A stretch of 40,609 nucleotides of DNA, taken from the NCBI GenBank assembly GCA_947485745.1, contig CANKQY010000014.1, positions 1 to 40,609 of the forward strand, read 5' to 3'. The notes beneath the pieces are model-generated. The model was given only the letters and a program-made list of their open reading frames with translations, was not told the DNA's origin and ran no database searches. Numbering within the stretch: the stretch's first letter is position 1; every line of letters starts with the position of its first letter. Source of the DNA: Bacteroidota bacterium. Lineage in GTDB: Bacteria; Bacteroidota; Bacteroidia; UKL13-3. Shown here one piece after another: positions 26,147-34,968 of this stretch. Position numbers and translations under genes: made by a program.

Positions 26147-28139
26147 GGTTTTCAATTAATAGAAGTTCGCGTTCTACAATAGTATCATTTACCAAAGTAT
26201 CACTTTTAATAATAAATTGTTTGGCAACACCAGTGATGTTAATTTGGTGTGTTAACCCAATTGTATCTTCGGGCATAATCAATCCCCTACCAATCATTTT
26301 GTTGGATAAAAATCTAAAGGTTCGTTCTAAGTATGGCTTAGCCGTGCCATCTTTTCCAAAACGCCACATAAAGTGCTTAGGCCCCGGAACAATAGTAGCC
26401 AAGAACATGCTTTCACTCAAGGTTAAATCCAATGGATTTTTCTTAAAATAAAACTGTGTTGCCTCTCCTATTCCATAAACATTTGGCCCCCATTCTATGA
26501 TATTTAAATATACCTCAAACATCCTATCCTTTGAACTAATGTTGTTATTTTCTAAAATATAAACCAATAAAATTTCCTCCAGTTTACGCGCCATAGTTTT
26601 CTCCCTAGTGAGGAAAACATTTTTCATCAATTGCATGCTAATGGTACTGGCTCCTCTTTTAAACTTGCCTGTGCGTATGTTCTTTACAATAGACTGCCTA
26701 AAAGCCTCGGTAACAAAGCCCCGATGCCAATAAAATGATGGGTCTTCACAAGTAAGGACACTTTTTTTAAGCAAGGGTGAAATCAAATCTAAAGGGGTAA
26801 AATAAGGATTAGCGACCCCAACAAAAACTGGGCGCATAGGCCTGCCATTTTCCATTGGAACATAAACAAACTCCCCATTTAATTTATTTAAATTTGCCTG
26901 TCCATATTTAGTAATATGTAAATTATCCTTTTCCAAAACGCTCTCAAATATCATGTCGTTTGGATTATTCTCATTGTATTTAAATTCTAATCTATAACTA
27001 ATATTTCCCGTGGCCTCCATTCCTTTTGTGTGAGAGAACAAACCTTCGGGTAATGCATTCAAGAAATTTTGGGCTGGAGTCTTTTCTGTTTGAACCACCA
27101 GATGAAAAATGGTATCAGGTGAATTTTCTAAGCGAACAAATGGATGAAAAACAAATCCATTAAAATTAACCTTTGAAGCACTATCTAATGATAAATAGTT
27201 GCTACCAATTTTATAAACATAATTAAATTCTACCGCATCAACCACCACATCTTTTTTGGCAATTTTTGAATGGTTAATCACGAACGATTTTAAACTTGCC
27301 AAACCATCAATTTTCAATTCATCGTCATCAAAACTAATACCATCAACTACCAAGCGGGCTGAACCAAAACCAGCAAATAAATTAAATCTTTCTGGAAGAT
27401 AAGGAATCATAACGCGTCCGCTGTCCATTCTTTCAAACTGCAAATCAGCTTTTCTTTCACTTGGATTAACCTGCCCGCCTAAAGCCCAATGTTGAACCAT
27501 ATTATTGGAGCTAACCTCCATTTTTGAATTAACCAAGCCATTCACCAACTTTAATTCATCAACATTAAAATCTACATATAACTGTTCATCATACCCCTTT
27601 ATAGAAAAGTGGTGGATGTTAACCACATTAGGAATTTTATTGAGACCTTTTGTAATAAGTTTATACAAAACCTCAGCATAATTAACTTCCTTGTTGCTTT
27701 CGGAGACTTCTTTTTTATCTATATCAACGGTATCTTTCTTTTGAAAAAATTGATCAAAATTTTTGACCCCATTTTTTTTTGTTAACTGAAGATAGCCATT
27801 GTGTATTGATATGCTTTTTACACGGACATCCATAAACAATGCATAAAACAATTTCACACTTAATTGAAATTCATCCATCTTTAACAAGGTATCTTTACCT
27901 TGTGGAATTAATTGAATTCCTTTTAAGCTTATACCTGCCAAACCAGTAAAACTAGCTTCTTCCACGAGTAATGCGGTAGAATAGTTCTTCAACATTTTTT
28001 GTTGAACCTTTTCAATGGTTTTGTTTAAAAAATACCCTCTTAATGAAAAGAAAACTACGATAGCCAATAATAAAAAAACACCAACCACTTTCGTGGTTAG
28101 TGTTACCCATTTCTTAGCGTTAGCAGGTATTTTTAACAT
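26121..28139 (-). CDS. AsmA-like / GT51 peptidoglycan glycosyltransferase fusion
   Basis: A 672-residue protein. After one membrane helix (14-34) comes a long beta-rich region (about 40-450) resembling AsmA/DUF748-type lipid-transfer or scaffold proteins, with repeated ISLKGIQLIPQG- and VKSISIHNGYLQL-like strands. Then comes a GT51 domain: E465 in CEDPSFYWHRG, GASTISMQL at 496-504, RKLEEILLVYILE at 518-530 and the KDRMFEVYLNIIEWG motif at 537-551. No transpeptidase domain follows, so it polymerises glycan only, like MtgA but with a large periplasmic extension. It is last-but-one of the unit with frr upstream (10 bp). Confidence 0.88.
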   Translation of the reverse strand: MLKIPANAKKWVTLTTKVVGVFLLLAIVVFFSLRGYFLNKTIEKVQQKMLKNYSTALLVEEASFTGLAGISLKGIQLIPQGKDTLLKMDEFQLSVKLFYALFMDVRVKSISIHNGYLQLTKKNGVKNFDQFFQKKDTVDIDKKEVSESNKEVNYAEVLYKLITKGLNKIPNVVNIHHFSIKGYDEQLYVDFNVDELKLVNGLVNSKMEVSSNNMVQHWALGGQVNPSERKADLQFERMDSGRVMIPYLPERFNLFAGFGSARLVVDGISFDDDELKIDGLASLKSFVINHSKIAKKDVVVDAVEFNYVYKIGSNYLSLDSASKVNFNGFVFHPFVRLENSPDTIFHLVVQTEKTPAQNFLNALPEGLFSHTKGMEATGNISYRLEFKYNENNPNDMIFESVLEKDNLHITKYGQANLNKLNGEFVYVPMENGRPMRPVFVGVANPYFTPLDLISPLLKKSVLTCEDPSFYWHRGFVTEAFRQSIVKNIRTGKFKRGASTISMQLMKNVFLTREKTMARKLEEILLVYILENNNISSKDRMFEVYLNIIEWGPNVYGIGEATQFYFKKNPLDLTLSESMFLATIVPGPKHFMWRFGKDGTAKPYLERTFRFLSNKMIGRGLIMPEDTIGLTHQINITGVAKQFIIKSDTLVNDTIVERELLLIENHEAVDEED

Positions 28140-28149
28140 TCGTTAATAA

Positions 28150-28716
28150 TTATACATGCATCAAATCTGCTTCTTTTGCAGCTGTTAAATCATCAATTTT
28201 TTTGATGTAAACATCGGTGGTTTTTTGCACTTGAGCCTCGGCGGTTTTAGCCTCATCTTCTGGAACACCATCTTTTTGTGCTTTTTTGATATTTTCATTT
28301 ACATCCTTACGAATGGTGCGGATGGCAACTTTGGCAAATTCTGCTTCGTGCTTTACCTTTTTAACAATTTCCTTTCTACGCTCTTCAGTAAGCATAGGCA
28401 AACTGATTCGAATCAAAGTACCGTCATTAGTAGGATTAAAGCCCAAATTTGCAATTATTATACCCTTTTCAATGGCTTGCAAAACATTCTTTTCCCATGG
28501 TTGAACCGTTAAGGTTCTGCCATCAGGTGTATTCACATTTGCAACTTGACTTATTGGCACCAAAGAGCCGTAATAATCTACTTTTACAGAATCTAACATG
28601 GAAGGATGAGCCTTACCAGCACGGATTTTAGTAAATTCATTGGCAGCATGGTCAACGGCATTGTCCATAGCCTCATTTAAATGGTCGAATAATGGTTTTA
28701 ATCTAGGATCACTCAT
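28150..28716 (-). CDS. frr: Ribosome recycling factor
   Basis: Splits post-termination ribosomes together with EF-G. It is 188 residues, the usual length. Typical segments: TKIRAGKAHPSMLDSVKVDYYGS near 29-51, QVANVNTPDGRTLTVQPWEKNVLQAIEKGI, NDGTLIRISLPMLTEERRKEIVKKVK near 97-122, and RTIRKDVNENIKKAQKDG. ATG start. It is divergent from gltX across 142 bp. Confidence 0.96.
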   Translation of the reverse strand: MSDPRLKPLFDHLNEAMDNAVDHAANEFTKIRAGKAHPSMLDSVKVDYYGSLVPISQVANVNTPDGRTLTVQPWEKNVLQAIEKGIIIANLGFNPTNDGTLIRISLPMLTEERRKEIVKKVKHEAEFAKVAIRTIRKDVNENIKKAQKDGVPEDEAKTAEAQVQKTTDVYIKKIDDLTAAKEADLMHV

Positions 28717-28838
28717 AATAGGGATAATTTGAATTGTACTGAGGCCTGCAAAATACTACAGCGAGAACAAATTTTCGAATTTTATTTTAAATTTTATCAA
28801 TAACGCTGAATCATAGTAGATAAAAGCCGCTAACTTTT

Positions 28839-28846
28839 TATATTTG
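28839..28846 (+). promoter_or_regulatory. -7 promoter element close to gltX start
   Basis: TATATTTG (TAnnTTTG) ends 12 bases before the gltX ATG at 28859, giving a predicted leader of about ten bases. No clear -33 TTG is visible. Confidence 0.5.
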
Positions 28847-28858
28847 ACCCAATAATTT

Positions 28859-30394
28859 ATGGAGAGAAGAGTTAGAGTACGTTTTGCGCCTAGTCCAACC
28901 GGACCATTGCATATAGGCGGGGTTCGCACCGCTTTATATAATTACCTATTTGCGCACAAGCACGGCGGCGATTTTATTATTAGAGTTGAAGATACCGACC
29001 AAACACGATTTGTGCCAGGAGCGGAAGAATACATCATTGAATCGCTTAAATGGCTTGGTATAAATGCTACTGAAGGTATTGGATTTGGCGATGGCCCACA
29101 CGCGCCTTACAGGCAAAGTGAGCGCAAGCCCATGTATAAAGCCTATGTAATGCAACTTATTGAAGCCGGTCATGCCTATTATGCGTTTGATACAGCGGAA
29201 GAATTAGAAAGCATGCGCGAAAAACTGATGGCCAGTCATTTAGACGCCAAATACGATGCCCAAACACGCGAAAGCATGACAAATTCTATCACTTTACCAC
29301 AGGAGGAAGTGAAAAGCAGGCTGAACAATGGTGATGCTTATGTGGTTCGTTTTAAATTGCCAAGCAATGAGGAAGTTAAATTACACGATGAAATTAGGGG
29401 TTGGGTTACTGTGAATACGCATGAACTCGACGATAAAGTTCTATTCAAAAGCGATGGCATGCCTACCTATCATTTGGCCAATGTGGTAGACGATTACCTG
29501 ATGCAAATTTCACATGTTATTAGGGGCGAAGAATGGCTACCATCTGCTCCTTTGCATGTATTGTTATACAGGGCATTTGGATGGGAAACAATGATGCCCA
29601 AATTTGCGCATTTGCCCTTGCTTTTAAAACCCGAGGGTAACGGCAAGTTGAGCAAACGTGATGGTGATAGATTGGGCTTTCCCGTTTTCCCAATTAATTG
29701 GATCGACCCAAAAACCCAAGAAATATATAGTGGCTACAGAGAAGCCGGATATTTACCAGAAGCTGTAGTAAATTTACTTGCTTTTTTAGGTTGGAATCCC
29801 GGAAACAGCCAAGAATTATTTTCCATGGATGAATTGGTTCAAGCATTTTCATTAGAAAGGGTAGGTAAATCTGGCGCCAAATTCGACCCAAATAAGGCAA
29901 AATGGTTCAACCAGCAATACATCAGACATCTTTCTAACGAGAACTTATTGCCGTTTATGCAAGAGACTTTAAAGTTGAAGGGTTTAGATCAAATATTTTC
30001 GGAAGAATTCTTATTAATGGCTTGTGGCTTAATAAAAGAGAAAATTAGTTTTACCAATGAGATTTGGAATTATTGCAGTTACTTTTTTATTGCCCCAATT
30101 ACCTATGATGAAAGTGTTGTAAAAAAACGTTGGAATGATAAAATACCAAATTTATTGAAAGACCTAAGTGAAGCACTAGCCTCTTTACCAGAATATAAAT
30201 CAGCTGCCATTGAAGGAGCCTATAATGAAGCCTTAGCAAAAAACGAAATTTTAGGAAAAGACTTCTTACAACTATTTAGGGTAATTTTAACTGGAGTAGC
30301 TGGTGGACCCATGTTGTTTGAAATAACCGAAATGATTGGCTATCTAGAAACAAAATTGAGAATTGAAAATGCCCTTAACAAATTAAACAATTAA
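28859..30394 (+). CDS. gltX: Glutamyl-tRNA synthetase
   Basis: Charges tRNA-Glu. It is 511 residues. Class I motifs: HIG-G at 18-21 in RFAPSPTGPLHIGG, EDTDQTR at 44-50, VIRGEEWLPSAP near 220-231, and KMSKS-type KLSKR at 263-267. The C-terminal helical anticodon-binding region is complete. ATG start, 10 bp before the next gene (lipoprotein), so the two are probably co-transcribed. Confidence 0.97.
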   Translation: MERRVRVRFAPSPTGPLHIGGVRTALYNYLFAHKHGGDFIIRVEDTDQTRFVPGAEEYIIESLKWLGINATEGIGFGDGPHAPYRQSERKPMYKAYVMQLIEAGHAYYAFDTAEELESMREKLMASHLDAKYDAQTRESMTNSITLPQEEVKSRLNNGDAYVVRFKLPSNEEVKLHDEIRGWVTVNTHELDDKVLFKSDGMPTYHLANVVDDYLMQISHVIRGEEWLPSAPLHVLLYRAFGWETMMPKFAHLPLLLKPEGNGKLSKRDGDRLGFPVFPINWIDPKTQEIYSGYREAGYLPEAVVNLLAFLGWNPGNSQELFSMDELVQAFSLERVGKSGAKFDPNKAKWFNQQYIRHLSNENLLPFMQETLKLKGLDQIFSEEFLLMACGLIKEKISFTNEIWNYCSYFFIAPITYDESVVKKRWNDKIPNLLKDLSEALASLPEYKSAAIEGAYNEALAKNEILGKDFLQLFRVILTGVAGGPMLFEITEMIGYLETKLRIENALNKLNN

Positions 30395-30404
30395 TTATAC
30401 AATA

Positions 30405-31049
30405 ATGAAAATACACAAATTATTAGCAGCATTACTTTTTATAGTATTTATTTCTGCTTGTAACCAAGCAAGATTTGACAAAGTACCTGGTCTCTATCAA
30501 GACCTAATGCCCCAGCAGTTACAGGGTAATTATCAGTTCAAAGGAAAAGATTTTAAATCTCAAAAATTTGATTCATTGCATATTGAAATTGGTATGAATG
30601 AAATAAAATTTATAGATCAAAATGGCTATGAAACTTGGACTATTCACCAAGATTTTCAAATTTATCAAATACGCAATTTGTTTATTTTAGGCAAGAACGA
30701 TGAGGATGTAAAAACATTGTGGAATTTAATGATTCTCGAACCACTTGACAATGGAGTAAAGGTTTATTTTGTGTTAGATGAAAAAATTAAGAACACACCA
30801 GAATTCAAAATTCAAAGATACATGCCATTTATGGATGTGAACTACAATTATGACCCCATTCCAGGAGCACCTCAGCTTGCAGATGGGTCGCAAACCCAGC
30901 CAAATGGAGGTATAAACCAATATAGATTTTACATGATCAATGAAGAACAATTCATTTCCTATTTTGAAAAAGAACTTCAAAATAAAAACTTTGTACTATT
31001 AAATAGAACTGGAAAAGAAAAAAACTCAAAAAAAGATAGAAAAAAATGA
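30405..31049 (+). CDS. Lipoprotein of unknown function
   Basis: A 214-residue envelope lipoprotein; lipobox ISAC with the acylated cysteine at residue 19. The mature part is beta-rich and ends in a strongly basic tail ([11 protein letters not shown]). No family recognised. The stop overlaps the start of the cobalamin-binding gene by four bases (ATGA), and gltX ends 10 bp upstream, so it sits inside an operon. Confidence 0.8.
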   Translation: MKIHKLLAALLFIVFISACNQARFDKVPGLYQDLMPQQLQGNYQFKGKDFKSQKFDSLHIEIGMNEIKFIDQNGYETWTIHQDFQIYQIRNLFILGKNDEDVKTLWNLMILEPLDNGVKVYFVLDEKIKNTPEFKIQRYMPFMDVNYNYDPIPGAPQLADGSQTQPNGGINQYRFYMINEEQFISYFEKELQNKNFVLLNRTGKEKNSKKDRKK

Positions 31050-31453
31050 ACCGCCCAATAAGAGTTTTAGTGGCCAAAATAGGCCTGGATGGACATGATA
31101 GAGGTGCCAAAGTAATTGCCACAGCTTTGCGAGATGCTGGAATGGAGGTAATTTACACAGGACTTCGTCAAACACCAGAAATGGTTGTTCAAGCAGCGTT
31201 GCAAGAAGATGTAGATGTAATTGGAGTAAGTATTTTATCTGGGGCGCATATTAGTGTGTTTTCTAGGCTCAAAGAACTCATGAATCAACACCAAATGGGC
31301 GATGTGTTGGTGACAGGTGGCGGTATCATTCCGCTTGAAGATATTGAAACTTTGAATAAGCTAGGAATTGGAAAATTATTCACGCCAGGCACTCATACAC
31401 ATGAGATTGCAGATTTTATTAAAACATGGGTAAAAGAACACAGAACCTTTTAA
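31046..31453 (+). CDS. Stand-alone cobalamin (B12)-binding domain protein
   Basis: A 135-residue Rossmann-like B12-binding domain equal to the C-terminal part of methylmalonyl-CoA mutase. All B12 motifs are present: D15-x-H17-x-x-G20 in LDGHDRG with the lower-ligand histidine H17, S62-x-L64 in GVSILSGAH, and the GGG triad at 91-93 in VTGGGIIP. It needs a separate catalytic subunit of an acyl-CoA mutase, which is not in the window. Coupled to the lipoprotein gene by the ATGA overlap. A 9-bp inverted repeat follows at 31459-31494. Confidence 0.92.
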   Translation: MNRPIRVLVAKIGLDGHDRGAKVIATALRDAGMEVIYTGLRQTPEMVVQAALQEDVDVIGVSILSGAHISVFSRLKELMNQHQMGDVLVTGGGIIPLEDIETLNKLGIGKLFTPGTHTHEIADFIKTWVKEHRTF

Positions 31454-31458
31454 AAAGT

Positions 31459-31494
31459 AATTTGTTATAAATTTTTGAAATAATGTAACAAATT
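31459..31494. other. Inverted repeat after the B12-binding gene
   Basis: AATTTGTTA (31459-31467) and TAACAAATT (31486-31494), a perfect 9-bp palindrome with an 18-nt spacer, followed by T-rich sequence. It could be a weak terminator or an operator in front of the enoyl-CoA hydratase gene. Confidence 0.35.
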
Positions 31495-31558
31495 TTATTT
31501 TGTTTTAATAAAATATATATTAAAGTTAGAAGCTAAAATTTTTAAATAAAAACATTGT

Positions 31559-32362
31559 ATGATTGACCAATTGAATGTTGAAACTATGTATCAAACATTA
31601 ATAACCGAAGTAAAAGATCAAATTTTTTACATCACTATTAACCGTGAAGACAAGCTAAATGCCTTAAATATTCAAACACTAAGCGACATTAAAAATGCTG
31701 TATTGAGTATTTATGATGACCACAATGTTAGGGGTGTGATTTTAACGGGAAAAGGATTCAAAGCCTTTGCTGCTGGCGCTGATATTGCAGAATTTGCCAA
31801 TTTCACCGTAGAAGAAGGTACCAAAATGAGCGAAGAAGGTCATGCTGTTTTACGCGCTATCGATCATTGTCCAAAACCAGTTATTGCAGCTGTAAACGGC
31901 TTTGCACTTGGTGGCGGTAACGAATTGGCCATGAGTTGTCATATTCGTGTTTGCACCGAAAAAGCTAGATTTGGCCAACCAGAGGTAAACTTGGGAGTTA
32001 CTCCAGGATATGCTGGAACACAACGTTTGGCTCAGTTAATTGGAAAAGGAAGAGCCTTAGAATTTTTAATGACTGGAGATATGATTGATTCTGCTACAGC
32101 TCTGCAATTAGGTTTGGTGAATCATGTGGTTCCAGCAGATCAATTAATTCCTAAATGCGAGGAAATAATAAATAAAATTAAAACCAAAGCCCCAATGGCA
32201 ATTGCTGGAGTAATTCGTTGCGTAAATGCATATTATGAAAAACGTGCTGATGGCAATAATATTGAAATCAATGAGTTCGGAAATTTCTTTGGCTCAGAAG
32301 ATTTTATTGAGGGAACCAAAGCATTTCTAGAAAAACGCCCAGCTAACTTTAGAGGAAACTAA
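31559..32362 (+). CDS. Enoyl-CoA hydratase/isomerase family protein
   Basis: Crotonase-fold enzyme acting on acyl-CoA thioesters, probably in fatty-acid or short-chain acid breakdown. It is 267 residues as annotated. Motifs: oxyanion-hole segments FAAGADIAEF near 70-79 and NGFALGGGNELAM near 113-125; catalytic glutamates E122 and E142 (GQPEVNLGVTPG). The chosen ATG may be too early: the second Met (residue 10, base 31586) begins MYQTLITEVKDQIFYITINRED, the usual start of the family. Ends at a strong terminator. Confidence 0.92.
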   Translation: MIDQLNVETMYQTLITEVKDQIFYITINREDKLNALNIQTLSDIKNAVLSIYDDHNVRGVILTGKGFKAFAAGADIAEFANFTVEEGTKMSEEGHAVLRAIDHCPKPVIAAVNGFALGGGNELAMSCHIRVCTEKARFGQPEVNLGVTPGYAGTQRLAQLIGKGRALEFLMTGDMIDSATALQLGLVNHVVPADQLIPKCEEIINKIKTKAPMAIAGVIRCVNAYYEKRADGNNIEINEFGNFFGSEDFIEGTKAFLEKRPANFRGN

Positions 32363-32365
32363 ATT

Positions 32366-32397
32366 AAAAAAAGAAGCAGTTAGAGGCTTCTTTTTTT
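32366..32397. terminator. Rho-independent terminator after enoyl-CoA hydratase
   Basis: A7GAAGC and GCTTCT7 form a 12-bp stem (7 strong pairs plus A/T extension) around an 8-nt loop. It starts four bases after the stop; the T run serves the + strand. Confidence 0.85.
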
Positions 32398-32431
32398 ATC
32401 TTGTTTTACATTGCCTATTCTTTTAAAACCA

Positions 32432-33805
32432 ATGACTCCATTTCAAAGCATCAATCCTTATTCGGAATTAAATTTTGCGTCCTTTTCATTTTTGGATCAA
32501 ACAGAATTAAACAAGCTGCTACCTAAAATAAAAATTGCTCAAAATGAATGGCGTAACAAGGCTATAAGTGACCGTATTTCATTTTTACATCCCTTGAGCG
32601 AACTTCTCATTGAAAATGCATCCATGCTTGCAGAGATTGCCTCGCTAGAAATGGGTAAAATATACATACATGCCAAAGCAGAAATAATTAAAAGTGCTAC
32701 CCTTTGCAACTACTATGCTAAAAATACTGAACGATTATTAAATCCTACAATTGAAACCATAGAAAGTGGCTCACAAATTGAATTAAGATACCAAGCACTT
32801 GGCATTATCTTAGGTATTTTTCCATGGAATTTTCCGTATTGGCAAATTCTTAGAAGTGCTATTCCTACTATAGTTAGCGGAAATGCCATGCTCATTAAAC
32901 CAGCTCCAAACGTACCTCAAAGTAGCCTTGCCTTACAAAAAATATTGGATCAAAGCGGTCTAGCGCCATACTTGTTTAACACAGTATTTATTGATGAAAA
33001 CCAAGTAACTAAATTGATTGAAAATGATGCGATTGCAGCAATAACTTTAACTGGTAGTGAAAAGACGGGTAAAATTGTTGCATCAATGGCAGCTGCCAAT
33101 ATTAAACCGGCCGTTTTAGAATTAGGAGGAAGTGATCCATTAATTATTTTAGAGGATGCTCCATTGGACGATATTATGGAGCAAGTAGTATTTTCTCGCT
33201 TTCAAAATAACGGTCAAAGTTGTGTAGCAGCAAAAAGATTTTTGGTTCAGGAAAATATATTGCCAGCCTTTAAAGATTTGCTCTTACAAAAAATGAGGGA
33301 ATTTAAAATGGGTAATCCCATGTTGGATGAAGTAAATATTGGTCCTTTGGCTCGCAAAGACTTGAAAGAATTACTGGAAAATCAGGTAAATGAAACCATT
33401 GAAGCAGGCGCCACGCTTTTGTACCAAGCAGGTGAAATTCCAAAAACTGGTTACTTTTATCCGCCAACAGTACTCACAAATATTCCAAAAAATTCGCGGG
33501 CATATCAAGAAGAACTCTTTGGTCCGGTTTTGAGTTTATATTCATTTAAAACGATTGAAGAAGCTATTAATTTAGCAAATGATACCCGTTTTGGATTAGG
33601 AGCAAGTATTTTTACAGCAAACACAGAATTGGCCTTGCAAATGGCCAATAATATTGAAACAGGAATGGTGTACATTAACCAAATAGTTAAAAGTGATGTG
33701 AGTATTCCTTTTGGGGGAACCAAATATTCTGGATTTGGCAGAGAGTTAGGACCAGATGGCTTATATGCTTTTTGCCATAGAAAGGCTATTTGGAAAGCAA
33801 GCTAA
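32432..33805 (+). CDS. NAD(P)-dependent aldehyde dehydrogenase (succinate-semialdehyde type)
   Basis: A 457-residue ALDH resembling GabD/Sad enzymes that oxidise succinate semialdehyde. Motifs: IFPWNFPYWQ near 129-138, KPAPNVPQS at 156-164, TLTGSEKTG near 205-213, catalytic E230 in LELGGSDP and nucleophile C264 in NNGQSCVAAKR. The ATG 32432 is preferred to a TTG seven codons earlier because MTPFQSINP resembles the usual N-terminus. The stop overlaps the opposite-strand nadD stop (CTAA). Exact substrate not certain. Confidence 0.88.
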   Translation: MTPFQSINPYSELNFASFSFLDQTELNKLLPKIKIAQNEWRNKAISDRISFLHPLSELLIENASMLAEIASLEMGKIYIHAKAEIIKSATLCNYYAKNTERLLNPTIETIESGSQIELRYQALGIILGIFPWNFPYWQILRSAIPTIVSGNAMLIKPAPNVPQSSLALQKILDQSGLAPYLFNTVFIDENQVTKLIENDAIAAITLTGSEKTGKIVASMAAANIKPAVLELGGSDPLIILEDAPLDDIMEQVVFSRFQNNGQSCVAAKRFLVQENILPAFKDLLLQKMREFKMGNPMLDEVNIGPLARKDLKELLENQVNETIEAGATLLYQAGEIPKTGYFYPPTVLTNIPKNSRAYQEELFGPVLSLYSFKTIEEAINLANDTRFGLGASIFTANTELALQMANNIETGMVYINQIVKSDVSIPFGGTKYSGFGRELGPDGLYAFCHRKAIWKAS

Positions 33806-34383
33806 GATTTATAATAACCTTTTTCATCAATGGCTATTCTCACACTATCAGGAACTAAATAGCGAATAGATTTTCCTGCTTTTATTGACTCTCTAATATA
33901 GGTTGAAGAAATATTTAACAAGGGAACTTCAAACAACTTAATAGAAGGATGATTTGCCAATAAAGGCTTATCAACAATCCCAACCCTAGCATACACAAAC
34001 ACTTGGTGCATTTCTAAAATCTGTTTGTAATTTTTCCATTGATGAAAGCTCTTTAAATTATCGCCACCAATGATTAAAGTAAACTGATGATCGGTGTATT
34101 TTTTCCTCAGCTCAGATAAGGTGTGCTCAGTATAAGATGGCCTTGGCAGCGTAAATTCTATATCGCACCACTTAAAACGCTCATCTGCCTCAATCGCTTT
34201 ACTTAGGAGGTTCAAACGCAAATTCTCATCCAATAATTCATCACTTTCCTTGAATGGATTTTGCGGCGAAACAACAAACCAAATTTCCTCCAAGTGGGCA
34301 TAATCAGCCATAAAATTGGCAATAATTAAATGTCCTGTATGAATAGGATTGAATGACCCAAAAAACAAACCAATCTGCGCCAT
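33802..34383 (-). CDS. nadD: Nicotinate-nucleotide adenylyltransferase
   Basis: Adenylates nicotinate mononucleotide in NAD synthesis. It is 193 residues. GSFNPIHTGHL at 9-19 gives the HxGH nucleotide-binding motif (H15, H18). VSPQNPFKE, LIIGGDNLKSFHQWK and the C-terminal ISSTYIRESI signature are also seen. ATG start, four bp after gmk in the yicC-gmk-nadD unit. Confidence 0.95.
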   Translation of the reverse strand: MAQIGLFFGSFNPIHTGHLIIANFMADYAHLEEIWFVVSPQNPFKESDELLDENLRLNLLSKAIEADERFKWCDIEFTLPRPSYTEHTLSELRKKYTDHQFTLIIGGDNLKSFHQWKNYKQILEMHQVFVYARVGIVDKPLLANHPSIKLFEVPLLNISSTYIRESIKAGKSIRYLVPDSVRIAIDEKGYYKS

Positions 34384-34387
34384 TTTT

Positions 34388-34957
34388 TTAGGTATTAATA
34401 AATGTTTGAACCAAAAACTCAGCCTCTGTTAAAGCTTTATTTAAATCATCATTCAATATCACTTTTTCAAATTTATTTTCAAAACTCAATTCACTTACAG
34501 CCTTACTAACGCGCATGGTTAAGGTCTCTTCTGTTTCAGTTGATCTATATCTTAAACGTTTTTCCAATGCGTCAATGCCTGGTGGCTTTACAAAAATACC
34601 TAATGCTTGCTCACCAAAATAATGTTTTATATTTAAACCTCCAACCACATCAACATCAAATAAAACCACTTTCCCTAAAGCCCAAATTCGCTCCACTTCC
34701 GATTTTAAAGTTCCGTAAAAATTACCTCCATAAACTTCTTCATATTCCAAAAATTCATTGGCTACTATCTTTTTTTTAAACTCTTCAATAGATAAAAAAT
34801 AATAATCCTTTCCATGCTCCTCACCTGCTCTCATCTTACGTGTACAGGCCGAAATAGAAAACATAAAAGAATCATTTACCCTTAAAAGATGTTTAACAAT
34901 GGTAGTTTTACCAGAACCAGATGGCGCACAAAAAATTACTGCTTTTCCTTTAGTCAT
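34388..34957 (-). CDS. gmk: Guanylate kinase
   Basis: Phosphorylates GMP to GDP. It is 189 residues. The P-loop APSGSGKTT is at 11-19 (Cys-Ala replacing the usual Gly of GPSG). GMP-binding region SISACTRKMRAGEEHGKDYYF near 35-55, YGTLKSEVERIWALGKVVLFDVDVVGG and the RLRYRSTE lid arginines follow. It lies 11 bp after yicC, a widely kept gene pair. Confidence 0.95.
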   Translation of the reverse strand: MTKGKAVIFCAPSGSGKTTIVKHLLRVNDSFMFSISACTRKMRAGEEHGKDYYFLSIEEFKKKIVANEFLEYEEVYGGNFYGTLKSEVERIWALGKVVLFDVDVVGGLNIKHYFGEQALGIFVKPPGIDALEKRLRYRSTETEETLTMRVSKAVSELSFENKFEKVILNDDLNKALTEAEFLVQTFINT

Positions 34958-34968
34958 GAACCTATAAC

